A stretch of DNA of 64,000 nt from JBMOPD01 sp049323615 (GTDB taxonomy: Bacteria > Bacillota > Desulfotomaculia > Desulfotomaculales > Desulfocucumaceae). The position numbers and the translations under genes were made by a program. Numbering within the stretch: position 1 is the stretch's first letter; each line of letters opens with the position of its first letter. The notes beneath the pieces were generated by a model. It did no database searches and was not told where the DNA came from. It saw only the letters and a list, made by a program, of their open reading frames with translations. Location: positions 9,489-73,488 of the forward strand of contig JBMOPD010000022.1 in NCBI GenBank assembly GCA_049323615.1, read 5' to 3'. Positions 17,286 to 26,285 of the stretch are shown piece by piece.

Positions 17286-18989
17286 CTAAACTACCGCCCT
17301 GACATTGAAATTGACGGGAATGCTTATAATGAACCTGGTTCCCCTACCCTTGTCGCTAATTACTTTCAGGCCGTTCTCCGGCCCATAGATGGTTTTAAGC
17401 CTCTGGTCCACATTTTTCAGGCCTATACCGGCGCCTTTATCGGGATAAAGAATAGTGTTTGTTTTCCTGGCCCCGGAGCCGCCCATACCGACACCGTTAT
17501 CCTCCACCGTTATCAAGACGCTGTCCTGATTCCGGCCCACTTTAATAAAAATCTGCCCGCCCTGGGGCTTTGGCAGTATGCCGTGCTTTACGCAATTCTC
17601 CACCAGGGGCTGTAGTATCAGGGCCGGCAGGGTTATATCAAGAAGATCCGGATCGATATCCCTGAATACCTGCAGCCTCGGCTCATTGCGGGCCTGTTCA
17701 ATGGCCAGGTAGGCGTCAATTCTCTCCAGTTCTTCGGCAATTGTAATAAAGTCCTGATTACTGGACAGGGTTTTTCTGAAAAAGTCGCCGAGGTGAATCA
17801 ACAAGTCCCTGGTTTTTTCCGGGTCGTACCGCGAGAAGGAGACGATGGTGTTCAGCGAGTTGAAAAGAAAATGAGGATTTATTTGGGCCTGCAATGCCTT
17901 AAGCTGAGCATCCCTGAGCAGCTTGCTCTGCGCTTCCAGCTCGGCCAGCTCGAGCTGGGTTGAAAACAGCAGGCCCAGTCCCTTGGCGAATTCCAGATCC
18001 AGGCTCGATACGCTGTTTTCCTTCGAGTGGTACAATTTAAGGGCGCCCACTGTTCTTTCACCGGAAACGAGGGGAATTATTACCGCCGACCGCAGTGTGC
18101 AGTCGGGATGTGAGCACTGTATTTCCTCTTTCCTTGTGGCCACCATAATTTTTCCATGTTCCAGGACCCAGCGGGTGGCCCGGGTCATTATGGCCTGCCC
18201 CGGCAAATGGTGATCGGCGCCGCTTCCCACGTGAGCCAGTATTTTGCGGTCGTCGGTCAGGGCCACAGCGGCCACGTTTTTATATTCCTTGATCACCTCG
18301 GCCACCTTTTGGGCCGATTCCCTGTTCAGCCCCTGTTTCAAATACTGCAGAGTCTTACTGGCTATGGCCAGGACTTTCTGGGCCTGTACCGCCCCGATTC
18401 TCTCCTCCTCTTCCTGGGCGCTGCGCACAATCATCATAAAAATGGCTATACCCAGGGAATTAACCACAATCATGGGCATGCTGATTACCTTGACCAGGCT
18501 GAGCGCCGCCGGGAACGGCCTGGCCACCAGGAGGATGATCAACATCTGCAGGCTCTCGGTTAGGATCCCCGTCAGCAGGGCGATCTCCCAGCCGATTTTT
18601 TTATTCCGGCATAACCGGTATATCAGCCCGGCCACTATGCCCTCCGTAAATGTCGACAGGCCGCAGGCAAACCCGGTGAACCCGCCCAGGGACCAGCGGT
18701 GCAGCCCGCTTATAAGACCGGCCCCGGCGCCCATGAGGGGCCCGCCCAGAAGGCCGGCCATGACCGCCCCGATAACCCTGGAATTGGCCAGGGCGCCCTG
18801 TATTTCAATAGCCGAATAGGTTCCAAAGATGGCTATGGCGCTGAAAATGCCGGTCAGGATCAGCCGTTCCCTGAAGCTGGCAGTATTGTACAAAAGCCTC
18901 CGGAAAGGCTTAACCCTGGTCAGCAGAAACGCAATGGTAATGACCAGCGACATACGCTCGGCCATCTGGATTATCAGCAGGCGATCCAT
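17286..18989 (-). CDS. LytS/BtsS-type sensor histidine kinase
   Basis: A 567-residue membrane kinase. The N-terminal 5TMR-LYT sensor region of about 190 residues contains AVMAGLLGGPLMGAGAGLISG. A GAF-like domain follows at about 220-350. The His_kinase domain has the phospho-acceptor His in INPHFLFNSLNTI, and the ATPase domain has NCVKHGI and ENGVGMGG-type glycine boxes. It is predicted to sense an external nutrient, with pyruvate known for E. coli BtsS, and to phosphorylate the LytTR regulator encoded immediately downstream. Confidence 0.93.
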   Translation of the reverse strand: MDRLLIIQMAERMSLVITIAFLLTRVKPFRRLLYNTASFRERLILTGIFSAIAIFGTYSAIEIQGALANSRVIGAVMAGLLGGPLMGAGAGLISGLHRWSLGGFTGFACGLSTFTEGIVAGLIYRLCRNKKIGWEIALLTGILTESLQMLIILLVARPFPAALSLVKVISMPMIVVNSLGIAIFMMIVRSAQEEEERIGAVQAQKVLAIASKTLQYLKQGLNRESAQKVAEVIKEYKNVAAVALTDDRKILAHVGSGADHHLPGQAIMTRATRWVLEHGKIMVATRKEEIQCSHPDCTLRSAVIIPLVSGERTVGALKLYHSKENSVSSLDLEFAKGLGLLFSTQLELAELEAQSKLLRDAQLKALQAQINPHFLFNSLNTIVSFSRYDPEKTRDLLIHLGDFFRKTLSSNQDFITIAEELERIDAYLAIEQARNEPRLQVFRDIDPDLLDITLPALILQPLVENCVKHGILPKPQGGQIFIKVGRNQDSVLITVEDNGVGMGGSGARKTNTILYPDKGAGIGLKNVDQRLKTIYGPENGLKVISDKGRGTRFIISIPVNFNVRAVV

Positions 18990-19068
18990 TTTTTTGTTCC
19001 CCGCTCTTTTATTTTTGTTAACTATTGATTGAATTTTAGCACTATATCAAATAATGAACAAGTATATT

Positions 19069-19218
19069 AAAGAGGCTGTCTGCGTCAAGATTTAGCAGGT
19101 AGAGGCTGTCAAAGAAGTTCCAGATGCAAGGCGCGGCAAGGTTTTGAGCGCAGGCGTATCGTGAGCGAACAAACCGCCGCCGCAACGCTGCAGGTGGACT
19201 TCTTGGGACAGCCTCTTT
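19069..19218. repeat. 150-bp inverted-repeat element (MITE-like)
   Basis: AAAGAGGCTGTC at 19069-19080 is matched by its reverse complement GACAGCCTCTTT at 19207-19218. A second AGAGGCTGTC copy occurs at 19101-19110. The 19101-19218 segment folds back on itself: AGGCTGTC-AAAGAAGTTCC near the left end pairs with GGACTTCTTGGGACAGCCT near the right. It is non-coding and lies between the kinase promoter region and the GerMN gene end. The structure suggests a non-autonomous mobile repeat. Confidence 0.65.
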
Positions 19219-19225
19219 GGATTGG

Positions 19226-19828
19226 CTACTGCTTAACCAAAGACTGGTTGGGGGCCAGCGGCTCGCTGGTATCCATGTGGCCCAGGAGACTCTCAACTTT
19301 TTTACCCTCCACCAGGAACTGGACCTTTTTAATCCCGTCCAGCCGGGCCAGTGAATTTACCACCGAGTACACGGTCATGGTCTCACCCGAAGAGCCGCCC
19401 CAGTGCCTGGTCTGAATCTCCCTGGAGAAGTTTACGTAGGCCACCCCGTCCACCACCGACAGGGAAAGCAGGCGGGCGCTTTCGGGAATGGTCTTCAGCA
19501 GTCCTTTCCCGGTGGGCCCCTTGATCAGTTCCTTGACGATGATTTCCTCCAGAGAATCGCCCTTTTTCACCACTTCCCTTTCCTCCGGCACCAGCTTGTC
19601 AGCCTGACTGTCGGAAAAGTAAAGGGTAACCTTCACGGGGGTGTCCTTGGGACTGGCGCTTATCGGCGGCTGATTCTCGGCTGCCGGCGGCTGATTGGGG
19701 CCGGGGGCCGGTTTGGCGTCGCGGCTGCCGCACCCCGCGGCCGACCACAGCAGCGCCAGCACTCCTATAAACACCAGGATCAGCCGGCCCCCGGCCCGGG
19801 CCTTTTCCTTTCTCCCCCGAATTCTCAT
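19226..19828 (-). CDS. GerMN-domain lipoprotein
   Basis: A 200-residue secreted lipoprotein. Its signal peptide ends at AAGC (Cys33), followed by a Pro-rich linker of about 40 residues and a GerMN domain with VTLYFSDSQAD, GPTGKGLLKTIP and VDGVAYVNFSRE. GerM is needed for sporulation and germination in Bacillus, and the domain is thought to bind cell-wall or partner proteins. It is the main spore-related marker in the window. Start ATG with GGAGGACAGC upstream. It is divided from the OmpR-type two-component operon by about 100 bp. Confidence 0.9.
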   Translation of the reverse strand: MRIRGRKEKARAGGRLILVFIGVLALLWSAAGCGSRDAKPAPGPNQPPAAENQPPISASPKDTPVKVTLYFSDSQADKLVPEEREVVKKGDSLEEIIVKELIKGPTGKGLLKTIPESARLLSLSVVDGVAYVNFSREIQTRHWGGSSGETMTVYSVVNSLARLDGIKKVQFLVEGKKVESLLGHMDTSEPLAPNQSLVKQ

Positions 19829-19934
19829 GATGCTGTCCTCCCTTTCCGGGCGGTGTGCCGCCCGTTCGTTACATCCAATTATAAAAGATAAGTATTACAC
19901 GCCAATAGAAATATATTACAAAAGTATTAAACTT

Positions 19935-21347
19935 TTATGCCGGCAATCTTATGATGAAGGCCGTTCCCCGGCCGGGCGCACTCTTTACCTCGATGACGCC
20001 GTTGTGGAGTTCCACCGCCTGCCTGACTATGGCCAGGCCCAGTCCCGTTCCCCCGGTGGACCGCGGGCGGGCCTTGTCGACCCGGTAAAACCGGTCGAAT
20101 ATATACGGCAGATCGGCCTCCGGGATGCCCTCACCGGTGTCGCTGACTTCTATCGACAGCCTGTCTTCTTCCACACCGCAGGCTACCCGCACCTGCCCGC
20201 CGGGCGACGTGTACTTTATGCCGTTATCCAGCAGGTTCAGCAGTATCCCGGTGAGCAGCTCGGAGTCCACCGGCCAGACGGGATCGGTTTCATAACGGCC
20301 TTCCAGCTTGATTTGCCTCGCTTCCGCCAGCGGGCGGGCCAGCTGCAGCGCCCTTTCCAGCACCGGCCCGACGGGCTGCTCCGTTATCCTGGGTGTCGGT
20401 CCCTCTTCAAGGCGGGCCAGCCGCAGCAGGTCGTCCACCAGCCGCTTGAGCCTGTCCACCTCCCGGTTGATATCGGACAGGAACTCCCGGTAGACCGCCG
20501 GGTCTTCCTCCCGGCCGTAAATAAGCGACTCGGCCAGTGATTTAATGGAGGCCAGGGGGTTTCTCAATTCGTGGGAGGCGTTGGCCACAAACTCCCGCCG
20601 CGCCCTGTCGGCCTTTTCCATCCGCTGGCTCATAATATTAAAGGCCCGGCCCAGCTGACCCAGTTCGTCACGGCCCCTTTCCCCGACCCGCAGGCCCAGT
20701 TTGCCGGCGGCCATTTGCCGCACTACCGAAGTCAGTTCATTGATCGGCCCGGTCAGCGCCCGGGCCAGCCACATACTGAACAGGGCAGCCACCAGGCCGC
20801 CCAGCAGGGACAGGCCGATCAGCCTTTCCCTCAGCTGCGCCAGGGTATCGTAAACATCGTTTATTCCGGTTGCAAGCAGGACCGCCCCCCGCACTCCTTT
20901 ATCCTTTACAACGGGCACGGCCACGTAAAGCACCCGCTCATCCCCGGGGAGAAGATAGCGGCCGGCCATTTCGCTTCCGGACAGGGCGGCCTGCACCTCC
21001 CTGTGGCCCAGGGTGCTTCCCTCCAACCACCCCTCATCGAAGGAATCCACCAGCACCCTGCCCGCGGTGTCCAGCAGTATCACCCGGGCGCCCACCCGCT
21101 GGCCGAAATCCCGGGCCATGTAGCGGAGGCCCGGGTCCCGCGCAATCAGCTGTTCCCTCCCGGCGGTGGCTACTATGTTAGCATGGGCCAGGTAGGCCGC
21201 CTCCCGGGAACCCAGGTAATAATCTTCCAACAGGGCCAGGAAAATCCACCCGGTGGAAAGGAGAGTAGCGGCGATGATCAGGAAGTAGGTGGCCGCCAGT
21301 TTCCACTTCAGGCTGAAAAAAAGATCCCGCTTACGGCGTATCTTCAA
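19935..21347 (-). CDS. OmpR-partner sensor histidine kinase (PhoR/ResE-like)
   Basis: A 470-residue kinase with two membrane segments flanking a sensor domain of about 130 residues. A HAMP linker containing ALTGPINELTSVVRQMAAG follows. The phospho-acceptor His is in NASHELRNPLASIKSL. The HATPase_c domain has LLNLLDNGIKYT, DTGEGI and GGTGLGLAIV. The TTG start lies inside the end of the response-regulator gene (17-nt overlap). The signal sensed is unknown; the layout is like WalK/ResE/PhoR. Confidence 0.93.
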   Translation of the reverse strand: MKIRRKRDLFFSLKWKLAATYFLIIAATLLSTGWIFLALLEDYYLGSREAAYLAHANIVATAGREQLIARDPGLRYMARDFGQRVGARVILLDTAGRVLVDSFDEGWLEGSTLGHREVQAALSGSEMAGRYLLPGDERVLYVAVPVVKDKGVRGAVLLATGINDVYDTLAQLRERLIGLSLLGGLVAALFSMWLARALTGPINELTSVVRQMAAGKLGLRVGERGRDELGQLGRAFNIMSQRMEKADRARREFVANASHELRNPLASIKSLAESLIYGREEDPAVYREFLSDINREVDRLKRLVDDLLRLARLEEGPTPRITEQPVGPVLERALQLARPLAEARQIKLEGRYETDPVWPVDSELLTGILLNLLDNGIKYTSPGGQVRVACGVEEDRLSIEVSDTGEGIPEADLPYIFDRFYRVDKARPRSTGGTGLGLAIVRQAVELHNGVIEVKSAPGRGTAFIIRLPA

Positions 21348-22023
21348 GAAAATAATAACCCACCCCCCACTTGGTCAGGATCAGGCAGGGTTTGGCCGGA
21401 TTTTCCTCCACCTTCTCGCGCAGGCGTCGTATATACACATCCACCGTTCGCTCGTCGCCGTAGTAATCCGCCCCCCACACCAGCTCCAGTAAATTCTCCC
21501 TGGTAAAGACCCGTCCGGGATGGCCGGCCAGAAGATGAAGAAGTTCAAACTCCCGGACCGACAGGTCCAGGAGTTGGCCTGCGCGGACTACCCTCCGCTT
21601 CAGGGTGTCTATTTCCAGCGGGCCGGCTTGCAGAACCTTTTCGGCCGGCGGTGTCGCCGCCTTTTTGGCCCGCCGCAGCACGGCCCTGATCCGGGCAATC
21701 AATTCCCTGGTGTTAAAGGGCTTGGTCAGGTAATCATCGGCCCCCACTTCAAGCCCCACGATTTTGTCGACGTCCTCTCCGCGGGCGGTCAGCATTATAA
21801 CCGGAGTGTCCTTAAGGCGGCGGATTTCCCGGCACACCTCCAGCCCGTCCATTTTGGGCAGCATTATATCCAAAACCACCAGGTCGGGGTTGTCCAGGCG
21901 GTGCCTGTTTACCGCCTCCTCCCCGTCGTGGGCGGTGGTGACACTGAAACCCTCCTGTTCCAGGCTGCGTTTCAAACCCTTGACCAGCAGTTCCTCGTCA
22001 TCCACTACCAGTATCCTGTACAT
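21331..22023 (-). CDS. OmpR-family response regulator
   Basis: A 230-residue regulator. The receiver domain has VVDDEE, phospho-acceptor D52 in VVLDIMLPKMDG, and Lys in DYLTKPFNTREL. The winged-helix DNA-binding domain ends in GADYYGDERTVDVYIRRLREKVEENP. It is the first gene of the two-component operon and overlaps the kinase gene. The regulon is unknown. Confidence 0.95.
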   Translation of the reverse strand: MYRILVVDDEELLVKGLKRSLEQEGFSVTTAHDGEEAVNRHRLDNPDLVVLDIMLPKMDGLEVCREIRRLKDTPVIMLTARGEDVDKIVGLEVGADDYLTKPFNTRELIARIRAVLRRAKKAATPPAEKVLQAGPLEIDTLKRRVVRAGQLLDLSVREFELLHLLAGHPGRVFTRENLLELVWGADYYGDERTVDVYIRRLREKVEENPAKPCLILTKWGVGYYFLEDTP

Positions 22024-22299
22024 CTTTTACCCCACCCCGCATCTCCCGGCTGAATAAGCCGCGCAGGAATATAAAATCGTCAACCGGTATTTACGCTGTC
22101 AATTTTAAAATACATTAACCCGGCCAATTCAGGATAATTTTAATTTTAACATAAAAGGTGCGGATTTTAGCGGCCTGGCACATTTTACCCTTAATCCCCG
22201 GGAATTGATTTTTGGGATTCAAAAAACGACCACCCGGAGTGAATAAGAGTAAAAATACCATAAATTTTGCATGTTTGTTAACTGAAAGGAGGCGGTAAC

Positions 22300-23481
22300 A
22301 TGAAATATACTCCTAAAGAGGAACTGGGCCGGCGTGTGGCCAGGCTGCAGGGCCTGATGCGGCGGGGCGGCATTGAAGGAGCCGTTATTGTCCAGAATGC
22401 CGATTTGTTTTATTTCGCGGGGACCATTCAGCGGTCACACCTTTTTATCCCGGCGGACGGAAAACCCGTTCTGATGGTTAAAAAAAGCTTCCCCAGGGCC
22501 CGGGAGGAATCGGCCCTGGATGAAGTAATCCCCCTGGATAACCTTAAAGATCTGCCGGCGGTGATCGGATCATACGGCGATAAAAACATGCGCGTGATCG
22601 GCTTCGAGCTGGACGTGCTGCCCGCCGCGCTTTACCTGAAATATCAAAAACTCTTTGCGCCCGCCAAAATAACCGATATCGGCCAGCTGATCCGCACCGT
22701 CAGAATGGTCAAGTCACCCTATGAAATAGAGCTGCTGAAGGGCGCGGCGGATCTCAACCACGCCATGTTTTCCCGGGTCAAGGACTTTTTAAGGGAAGGA
22801 ATCACAGAGGTGGAACTGGCCGGGAACCTGGAGGCGGTTTACCGGCGCCACGGCCACCAGGGCTATGTGAGAATGCGGGGGTTCAACCAGGAAATAGTGT
22901 ACGGCCACCTGATGTCCGGCGTCAGCCTGGCGGTGCCCAGCTTCCTGGACAGCCCCGAAGGGGGCCCGGGGCTCAACCCCTCCTTTCCCCAGGGCGCCGG
23001 CATGAAAAAGATAGCCAGAAATGAGCCCGTAATGGTGGACTATGTGGGAGTTTACGACGGCTACATGGTGGACCAGGCCAGGATTTTCTGCCTGGGCCGG
23101 CTGCCCGACAAATTTGTCAGGGCCTATGAGGCAGTGATTAACATCCAGGAAGAAATCAAAAGGAGGGCCAGGCCGGGGGTATTGTGCGATGAGCTCTACA
23201 ACTGCGCGGTAAAAATGGCCTCTGAAGCGGGGCTGAAGGACCACTTCATGGGACATCCGGACCCCGCTCCCTTTATCGGGCACGGGCTGGGTATAGAACT
23301 GGACGAACTGCCGGTGCTGGCCCGGGGTTTTGAAATCCCCCTGGAAGAGGGTATGGTTTTCGCCCTGGAGCCCAAATTTGTCTTTCCGGAGGGTGAGGTG
23401 GGCATTGAAAACACCTTTGTGATCAGGGAAACCGGTGCGGAGGCCCTGACCGTATTTGATGAGAACATAATATATTTGTAA
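22300..23481 (+). CDS. M24-family metallopeptidase (Xaa-Pro aminopeptidase-like)
   Basis: A 393-residue protein with an N-terminal creatinase-like domain and a C-terminal pita-bread catalytic domain. Candidate metal ligands are the two Asp in VDYVGVYDGYMVDQAR, His in GHGLGIELDELP, and Glu in FALEPKF and GIENTFVI. It removes N-terminal residues preceding proline or acts on related substrates in the cytoplasm. ATG start with AGGAGG upstream. It is followed by a 9-codon micro-ORF and a short hairpin, so it is probably monocistronic. Confidence 0.92.
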   Translation: MKYTPKEELGRRVARLQGLMRRGGIEGAVIVQNADLFYFAGTIQRSHLFIPADGKPVLMVKKSFPRAREESALDEVIPLDNLKDLPAVIGSYGDKNMRVIGFELDVLPAALYLKYQKLFAPAKITDIGQLIRTVRMVKSPYEIELLKGAADLNHAMFSRVKDFLREGITEVELAGNLEAVYRRHGHQGYVRMRGFNQEIVYGHLMSGVSLAVPSFLDSPEGGPGLNPSFPQGAGMKKIARNEPVMVDYVGVYDGYMVDQARIFCLGRLPDKFVRAYEAVINIQEEIKRRARPGVLCDELYNCAVKMASEAGLKDHFMGHPDPAPFIGHGLGIELDELPVLARGFEIPLEEGMVFALEPKFVFPEGEVGIENTFVIRETGAEALTVFDENIIYL

Positions 23482-23492
23482 GGGGGGTGAAA

Positions 23493-23522
23493 ATGTCATC
23501 TGAAAGAGTTAAGCCAAGCTAA
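23493..23522 (+). CDS. 9-residue micro-ORF MSSERVKPS
   Basis: AGGGGGG ends 5 nt before an ATG that opens a 9-codon frame ending in TAA, directly after the M24 peptidase gene. A small hairpin (CCACT/AGTGG, 23525-23541) follows. It could be a gene remnant or a translated small peptide; no family is recognisable. Confidence 0.2.
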   Translation: MSSERVKPS

Positions 23523-23603
23523 TACCACTATTTTTCAGTGGCATTCGCCGGGCCTAACAGATATCATTTTTGTAAGCGAGAATAAGGGCCCGGGGGGTGG
23601 ATC

Positions 23604-25022
23604 GTGGAAACCGGCAGAGTGGAAACCGCCAGAGTAAAAACAGTCAGCCCTCTAAGCAGGTTCAGGTATTTATTCGTATACTTTTCGGCCCTTATGGGCG
23701 CCCTGGTTTTTGTGTCCGTGCTGGGCCACCAGCATTTCCGCATCGAGGCCCTGCAGGTACGGCTGAACATCCAGCCGGCCCTGGCCGGGTATACAGTGAT
23801 GGAAATTCCCCCGCTGGCCACAATCAGGGCCAAAACCCACTCCACCCCGCTGCAGCTTTCAGTCAGGCTGGACGGTATAGACCTTCAGCTGGCCCAAAAA
23901 ATGCTGGAAAAGAATCAAAGCCGGACCAGCCTGATAAACACTGTTACCGGCGGCCTGCGGGCGGCGGCCGTCCTTTTTACCCTGAAGGTACTGCTCCTGT
24001 CGGCCGCCGGCGGGACATTCGGGGTGTTTCTCTGGCGTCGGAAACCGGGGTTGTGCCACCTGCAGGGAGCCCTGGCGGCGGTCCTCAGTGTCGGGGTGCT
24101 GCTGCTGGGCACATATATCACCTACGACGCCGGTAAGTTTAAAAACCCCGAGTACGACGGGGCGCTGAAGGTTGCTCCCTGGATTATCAGCCTGGCCGGT
24201 GAAACCCTGGACAAAATAGATACCCTGAGCAACAAAATGGGAATGGTGGCCGACAACCTCCATCAACTGTTCAACCAGATAGACCGGCTGCAGCCCTTCG
24301 GTGAAAACCGGGAGGGCCTGGTTAAGGTGCTGCACGTTTCCGACATCCACAACAACCCGGCCGCCATGGGGTACGTCCAGCGCATCGCCGAGCTGTTCAG
24401 GGTGGACATGATTATCGACACCGGGGACATCACCGATTACGGTACGCCCCTGGAGAGCCTGGTCCTGGAAAGGATAGCCGGTATCAAGGCGCCCTACCTT
24501 TTTATACCCGGCAATCACGAATCTCCGGAAACAGTTAAAAAAATGAAGGCTATTCCGGGAGTGAAGGTTCTGGACGGCGCCGCCGTCACGGTAAAGAACC
24601 TGCGCATAATGGGTGTAGCCGACCCTTCGTCAAAGGTAAACGATATCGAGCCCCCTTCTCTGCACATGATCCCCCGGTACGCCGGTCAGATTGAAAAGTC
24701 CCTGGCGGAACTGGCGGAACAGCCCGACATTCTTGCCCTGCACAACCACCGCATCGCCCGGTTGCTGGCCGGCAAGGCACCGGTTATCCTTTACGGTCAC
24801 GACCACAAATTGTCGGTGGAGGAAAACAACGGCAGCATCATGATCGACCCGGGCAGCGCCGGGGCGGCGGGCCTGCGCAGGCTGCAGGGGGACAAGACCC
24901 CGTACTCGGTGGTGATCCAGTACTACGCCCCGGTGGATGGCAAAATGAAGCTGCTGGCCGCCGACACCATTACGGTTAAGAACCTGGACAGCGGCTTCCA
25001 CGTGGAGCGCCACGTATTTTAA
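23604..25022 (+). CDS. Membrane-anchored metallophosphoesterase
   Basis: A 472-residue protein. Hydrophobic segments near residues 12-35, 115-140 and 155-175 anchor it. The calcineurin-like phosphoesterase domain starts near residue 245 with HVSDIHNNP, GDITDYG, GNHESPE, LHNHR and YGHDHK, the five metal-ligand blocks in order. It hydrolyses phosphomono- or diesters, apparently outside or at the membrane. GTG start at 23604 with GGGGGG upstream. The gene ends just before a heptamer array. The substrate is unknown. Confidence 0.88.
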   Translation: METGRVETARVKTVSPLSRFRYLFVYFSALMGALVFVSVLGHQHFRIEALQVRLNIQPALAGYTVMEIPPLATIRAKTHSTPLQLSVRLDGIDLQLAQKMLEKNQSRTSLINTVTGGLRAAAVLFTLKVLLLSAAGGTFGVFLWRRKPGLCHLQGALAAVLSVGVLLLGTYITYDAGKFKNPEYDGALKVAPWIISLAGETLDKIDTLSNKMGMVADNLHQLFNQIDRLQPFGENREGLVKVLHVSDIHNNPAAMGYVQRIAELFRVDMIIDTGDITDYGTPLESLVLERIAGIKAPYLFIPGNHESPETVKKMKAIPGVKVLDGAAVTVKNLRIMGVADPSSKVNDIEPPSLHMIPRYAGQIEKSLAELAEQPDILALHNHRIARLLAGKAPVILYGHDHKLSVEENNGSIMIDPGSAGAAGLRRLQGDKTPYSVVIQYYAPVDGKMKLLAADTITVKNLDSGFHVERHVF

Positions 25023-25024
25023 AC

Positions 25025-25059
25025 AGGGATTGGGGGTTAGGGATTGGTGATTGGGAGGG
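25025..25059. repeat. Heptamer array (five units)
   Basis: AGGGATT, GGGGGTT, AGGGATT, GGTGATT, GGGAGGG. It lies between two converging genes and reaches into the 3' end of the zinc-ribbon gene, encoding its last residues (LPITNP) and stop. Confidence 0.7.
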
Positions 25060-25378
25060 TTTTACCGCAGTACTTGCAGATTTCCGCCTCTTTTTTTATC
25101 CTCCGGTTGCAGGCCGGACAGGCTTTTCTGGTATGCCTCAAGGTTTCAATGACATAGATGTTCACAATAGCCGGGGTATAAAAGAGCAGGGCCTCGGGGA
25201 TGGTGTAGTCGGAGACCATGATCAGCAGCACGTAAGACAGGGCAAGGGAGATCCTGAAGGCCTTGACCACCTCTAACTTGTTAAACACAAACCTGCTTAA
25301 TATATAATAAACAACATAGGAGGCCACAAATCCCCCCAGCCATCCCCTGAACAGATAAACCAGTGTTTCCTTTTCCAA
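25037..25378 (-). CDS. Small membrane protein with C-terminal zinc ribbon
   Basis: A 113-residue protein with three or four predicted membrane segments. It ends in a zinc-ribbon-like tail CPACNRRIKKEAEICKYCGK, where two CxxC pairs are 13 residues apart. TTG start at 25378 with GGGAGGGG 8 nt upstream. The last six codons and the TAA lie in the heptamer array, so the natural C-terminus may have been replaced. Function unknown; the paired CxxC tail is common in small membrane proteins of Firmicutes. Confidence 0.7.
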   Translation of the reverse strand: MEKETLVYLFRGWLGGFVASYVVYYILSRFVFNKLEVVKAFRISLALSYVLLIMVSDYTIPEALLFYTPAIVNIYVIETLRHTRKACPACNRRIKKEAEICKYCGKTLPITNP

Positions 25379-25498
25379 TCAGCAAACCCCTCCCGGAATT
25401 TTTAAAAGTATTTCAACATATTATTGATAATTCCTGCTGAAGGAAACGGTGGGGCCGGCGGCGAATTATGAGTTAAAAATAAACGAGGAGGAAATAAC

Positions 25499-26275
25499 AT
25501 GAAATATAAAAATATTCTGTTTAATATTGACGGCAAGGTGGGCCACCTTACCCTGAACCGGCCCGAGAAACGCAACCCGCTTTCAAAGGAAATGCTTGAG
25601 GAGATAACCGGCCTGTTAAAAGAGGTGGGACAGGAAAAAAAGGTCCACGTGGTGATCATCAAAGGGGCCGGCAAGGTGTTTTCGGCGGGGCACGATCTCA
25701 GGGAGGTGGCTGAAGGCAGTCCCCAGGAAGTGCTGCAGATTTTCCAGGCCTGCGGTGAAACCATGCGGGCCATCCGGGACATCCCCCAGCCGGTAATCGC
25801 CCAGGTACACGGCATAGCTACCGCCGGAGGCTGCCAGTTGGTGGCCGCCTGCGACCTGGCGGTGGCCGCCGAGGACGCCCTCTTTGCCACCCCGGGAGCC
25901 AAAATAGGCTTTTTCTGCACCACCCCGGCGGTCTTTTTAAGCCGCAACACAGGCAGGAAAAAGGCCATGGAGATGCTTTTTACCGCCGAGTACATGACGG
26001 CCCAGGAGGCCCTGGCGCACGGCCTGGTAAACAGGGTAGTCCCTCCCGGGGAACTGGAAGATGCCACCAGCCGGCTGGCCAACACCATAGCCGGGTACAG
26101 CCTGGCCGCCATCGGCCTGGGCAAGCGGGCCTTCTACCAGCAGATCAACATGGAAGACTTCACGGCGTTCAACTACGCCACCGAGGTAATGACCCTGAGC
26201 AGCACCACCGAGGACGCCCGGGAGGGCATCAGGGCCTTCCTGGAAAAAAGGGAGCCCCGCTGGACGAATAAATAA
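25499..26275 (+). CDS. Enoyl-CoA hydratase/isomerase family protein
   Basis: A 258-residue crotonase-fold protein. The oxyanion-hole regions are AGHDLREV and HGIATAGGCQLVAACDLAVA. It is closest in layout to ECHDC3-like hydratases. Classical hydratases have two catalytic Glu; here the position after GG is Cys-Gln (GGCQL), so the standard first Glu seems absent and hydratase activity is not certain. ATG start with GAGGAGG. It is transcribed alone, but it could supply the hydratase step missing from the operon at 3.9-7.9 kb. Confidence 0.85.
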   Translation: MKYKNILFNIDGKVGHLTLNRPEKRNPLSKEMLEEITGLLKEVGQEKKVHVVIIKGAGKVFSAGHDLREVAEGSPQEVLQIFQACGETMRAIRDIPQPVIAQVHGIATAGGCQLVAACDLAVAAEDALFATPGAKIGFFCTTPAVFLSRNTGRKKAMEMLFTAEYMTAQEALAHGLVNRVVPPGELEDATSRLANTIAGYSLAAIGLGKRAFYQQINMEDFTAFNYATEVMTLSSTTEDAREGIRAFLEKREPRWTNK

Positions 26276-26285
26276 AAATATTGTA

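Noticed and set aside
22176..22181. TGGCAC resembling a sigma-54 -24 box ahead of the M24 peptidase gene.
   Set aside because: At the required 10-nt distance there is CC instead of GC and no TTGC element.
25025..25059. The GGGATTG repeats as a CRISPR array or telomere-like sequence.
   Set aside because: Units are 7 bp, degenerate and without spacers.
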